Both the position numbers and the translations under genes were made by a program. This document shows positions 63,042-64,000 of a DNA stretch of 64,000 nucleotides, piece after piece; positions within the stretch are counted from its first letter, which is position 1, and the number at the start of each line of letters is the position of its first letter. Under the pieces are notes generated by a model. It saw nothing but the letters and a program-made list of their open reading frames with translations, made no database searches and had not been told where the DNA came from. The stretch covers positions 62,001 through 126,000 of the forward strand of contig NZ_JABAIJ010000014.1 of the NCBI RefSeq assembly GCF_012641435.1, in the 5' to 3' direction. Origin of the DNA: Rhizobium sp. P38BS-XIX. Lineage in GTDB: Bacteria > Pseudomonadota > Alphaproteobacteria > Rhizobiales > Rhizobiaceae.

Positions 63042-64000
63042 ATGGCGATGAACAAGCACATATCGGTCTCGGTGCCGTCGCCATGGCACCGTGGGGAACT
63101 TGAAATACAGAAAAAGGCAGGTGTTGTGGAGAAGATGGACGACATCGGTCGCCGCTTCATTCGCAATCATCTGATCGAACAGCATCGTCTGTTTTACACG
63201 CAGCTGCCTTTTCTCGTCGTCGGCACAGTGGACGAGGCGGGCGATCCCTGGGCGACCATCATCACGGGCCATCCGGGCTTTTTGCGTGCGACCGACGACT
63301 ACACGCTCAAAGCCGCCTTCACGCGCGATCCTTCCGATCCCGCAGACCGGGGCTTTAACGAGGGCGATCCTATCGGTGTCCTTGGCATCGAGCTTCATAC
63401 GCGCCGTCGCAATCGTCTGAATGGCAACGTCGCCAATGTCGGCGCTGCTGGTTTCGACCTGAGGGTCGTTCACAGCTATGGCAATTGCCCACGCTATATC
63501 CAGCTTAGAGATTTTTATTTCGCGCGCGACCCGAGCGTGCCGTTCTCCGGGGAAATCGAAAACCTGCAGGGCTTGGACGACGAGGCGCGCAAGGCGATCA
63601 CGTCAGCCGATTCATTCTTCGTCGCCTCTTACTCAGAAGAAGGTGGCAGCCGTCAGGTGGATGGATCGCATCGCGGCGGGAAGCCCGGCTTCGTGCGGAT
63701 TGGCGACGATGGCGTTCTGACCATTCCGGACTTCAACGGCAACCTCTTCTTCAACACGCTTGGCAATATTCTTCTCAACGGGCGCGCCGGTCTGACGTTT
63801 ACCGATTTCGCGACCGGCGACATGCTGCAGATGACCGGGAAGGCCGAAGTCGTTCTGGAATCGCCGGAAATCGAAGCTTTCCAGGGCGCCGAGCGACTGT
63901 GGCGGTTTAGACCGGAAAAACTGATCCGCCGGCGCGGCGCACTCGCCATTCGCTGGAGCGAGCGTGACGATGGCAAAAGCCCCTATTCGGAAATGACGGG
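63042..64000 (+). CDS. PNPOx-like flavin oxidoreductase, 5' part (runs off window)
   Basis: Open frame with no stop to the window edge; at least 319 aa. ATG 63042 or 63048 follows AAAAGG. The visible part has a split-barrel pyridoxamine-phosphate-oxidase domain: FLVVGTVDEAGDPWATIITG, then RRRNRLNGNVANV and FFNTLGNILLNGRAGLTFTD. Proteins of this type often continue into an FAD/ferredoxin-reductase half, which cannot be seen here. Truncated only by the window edge. Confidence 0.78.
   Translation, partial: MAMNKHISVSVPSPWHRGELEIQKKAGVVEKMDDIGRRFIRNHLIEQHRLFYTQLPFLVVGTVDEAGDPWATIITGHPGFLRATDDYTLKAAFTRDPSDPADRGFNEGDPIGVLGIELHTRRRNRLNGNVANVGAAGFDLRVVHSYGNCPRYIQLRDFYFARDPSVPFSGEIENLQGLDDEARKAITSADSFFVASYSEEGGSRQVDGSHRGGKPGFVRIGDDGVLTIPDFNGNLFFNTLGNILLNGRAGLTFTDFATGDMLQMTGKAEVVLESPEIEAFQGAERLWRFRPEKLIRRRGALAIRWSERDDGKSPYSEMT

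Overview
The window looks like a 64 kb piece of a large alphaproteobacterial replicon, most likely from the Rhizobium/Agrobacterium group. The evidence is a GlpSTPQUV-type glycerol ABC transporter, a RopA/Omp2b-type porin, many solute-binding-protein transporters each paired with its own LacI, GntR, TetR, MarR, LysR or RpiR regulator, and high-GC coding with AT-rich gaps. There are no rRNA or tRNA genes, no CRISPR array, no phage genes and no recognisable insertion sequence. It reads as a catabolic accessory region (chromid or megaplasmid style); that placement is inference.

Layout. 0.3-6.4 kb (minus): glycerol uptake operon glpS-T-P-Q-U-V ending in a clear hairpin; its two ATPases are complementarily degenerate. 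7.1-9.7 kb: a small winged-helix-like protein, then a divergent LysR/2,2-dialkylglycine decarboxylase pair (dgdR/dgdA). 10.3-13.4 kb: a lipoprotein, a YiiX-like papain-fold protein, an SDR and an RpiR regulator. 13.6-19.7 kb: a ferric-citrate uptake operon fecABCDE whose FecA lacks the N-terminal signalling domain and which has no fecIR. 20.1-24.5 kb: arabinose-type ABC transporter araFGH plus a GntR regulator.

24.5-36.3 kb: a minus-strand operon (ABC sugar importer, VOC protein, xylose-isomerase-like TIM barrel, mandelate-racemase-type dehydratase, cytoplasmic beta-propeller) faces a plus-strand aldo/keto reductase, second VOC protein, LacI regulator and amidase. Two near-identical candidate LacI operators mark both promoters. 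36.5-37.5 kb: major porin with a long AT-rich upstream region. 38.2-42.5 kb: ProC-like reductase and TetR regulator, divergent from an StcD-like flavin/Fe-S oxidoreductase and a DMSP-lyase-family cupin; this looks like a betaine or N-methyl-amino-acid catabolic module.

42.6-51.9 kb: PsiF-repeat protein, luciferase-like monooxygenase, CNNM/CorC-type protein, an EmrAB-like efflux pair, a small orphan gene, a secretory-lipase-type esterase divergent from a TetR regulator, and a DoxX protein. 52.0-64 kb: an aromatic-acid region with an AAHS transporter and gamma-resorcylate decarboxylase (minus), divergent from a MarR regulator and 3-hydroxybenzoate 6-monooxygenase-like FAD enzyme. It is followed by an esterase, a LysR regulator, a polar-amino-acid ABC transporter, an aspartase/fumarase-superfamily lyase, a GST and a PNPOx-type oxidoreductase that runs off the end.

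Most units follow one plan: importer, enzymes and a dedicated local regulator with a palindromic site in the divergent gap. The parts most worth experimental attention are the asymmetric Glp ATPases, the cupin with a full DddQ-type metal site, the LacI-controlled sugar-acid regulon and the resorcylate/lyase region. Start codons were moved inward from the longest open frame where a ribosome binding site or gene overlap favoured it; those cases are stated.
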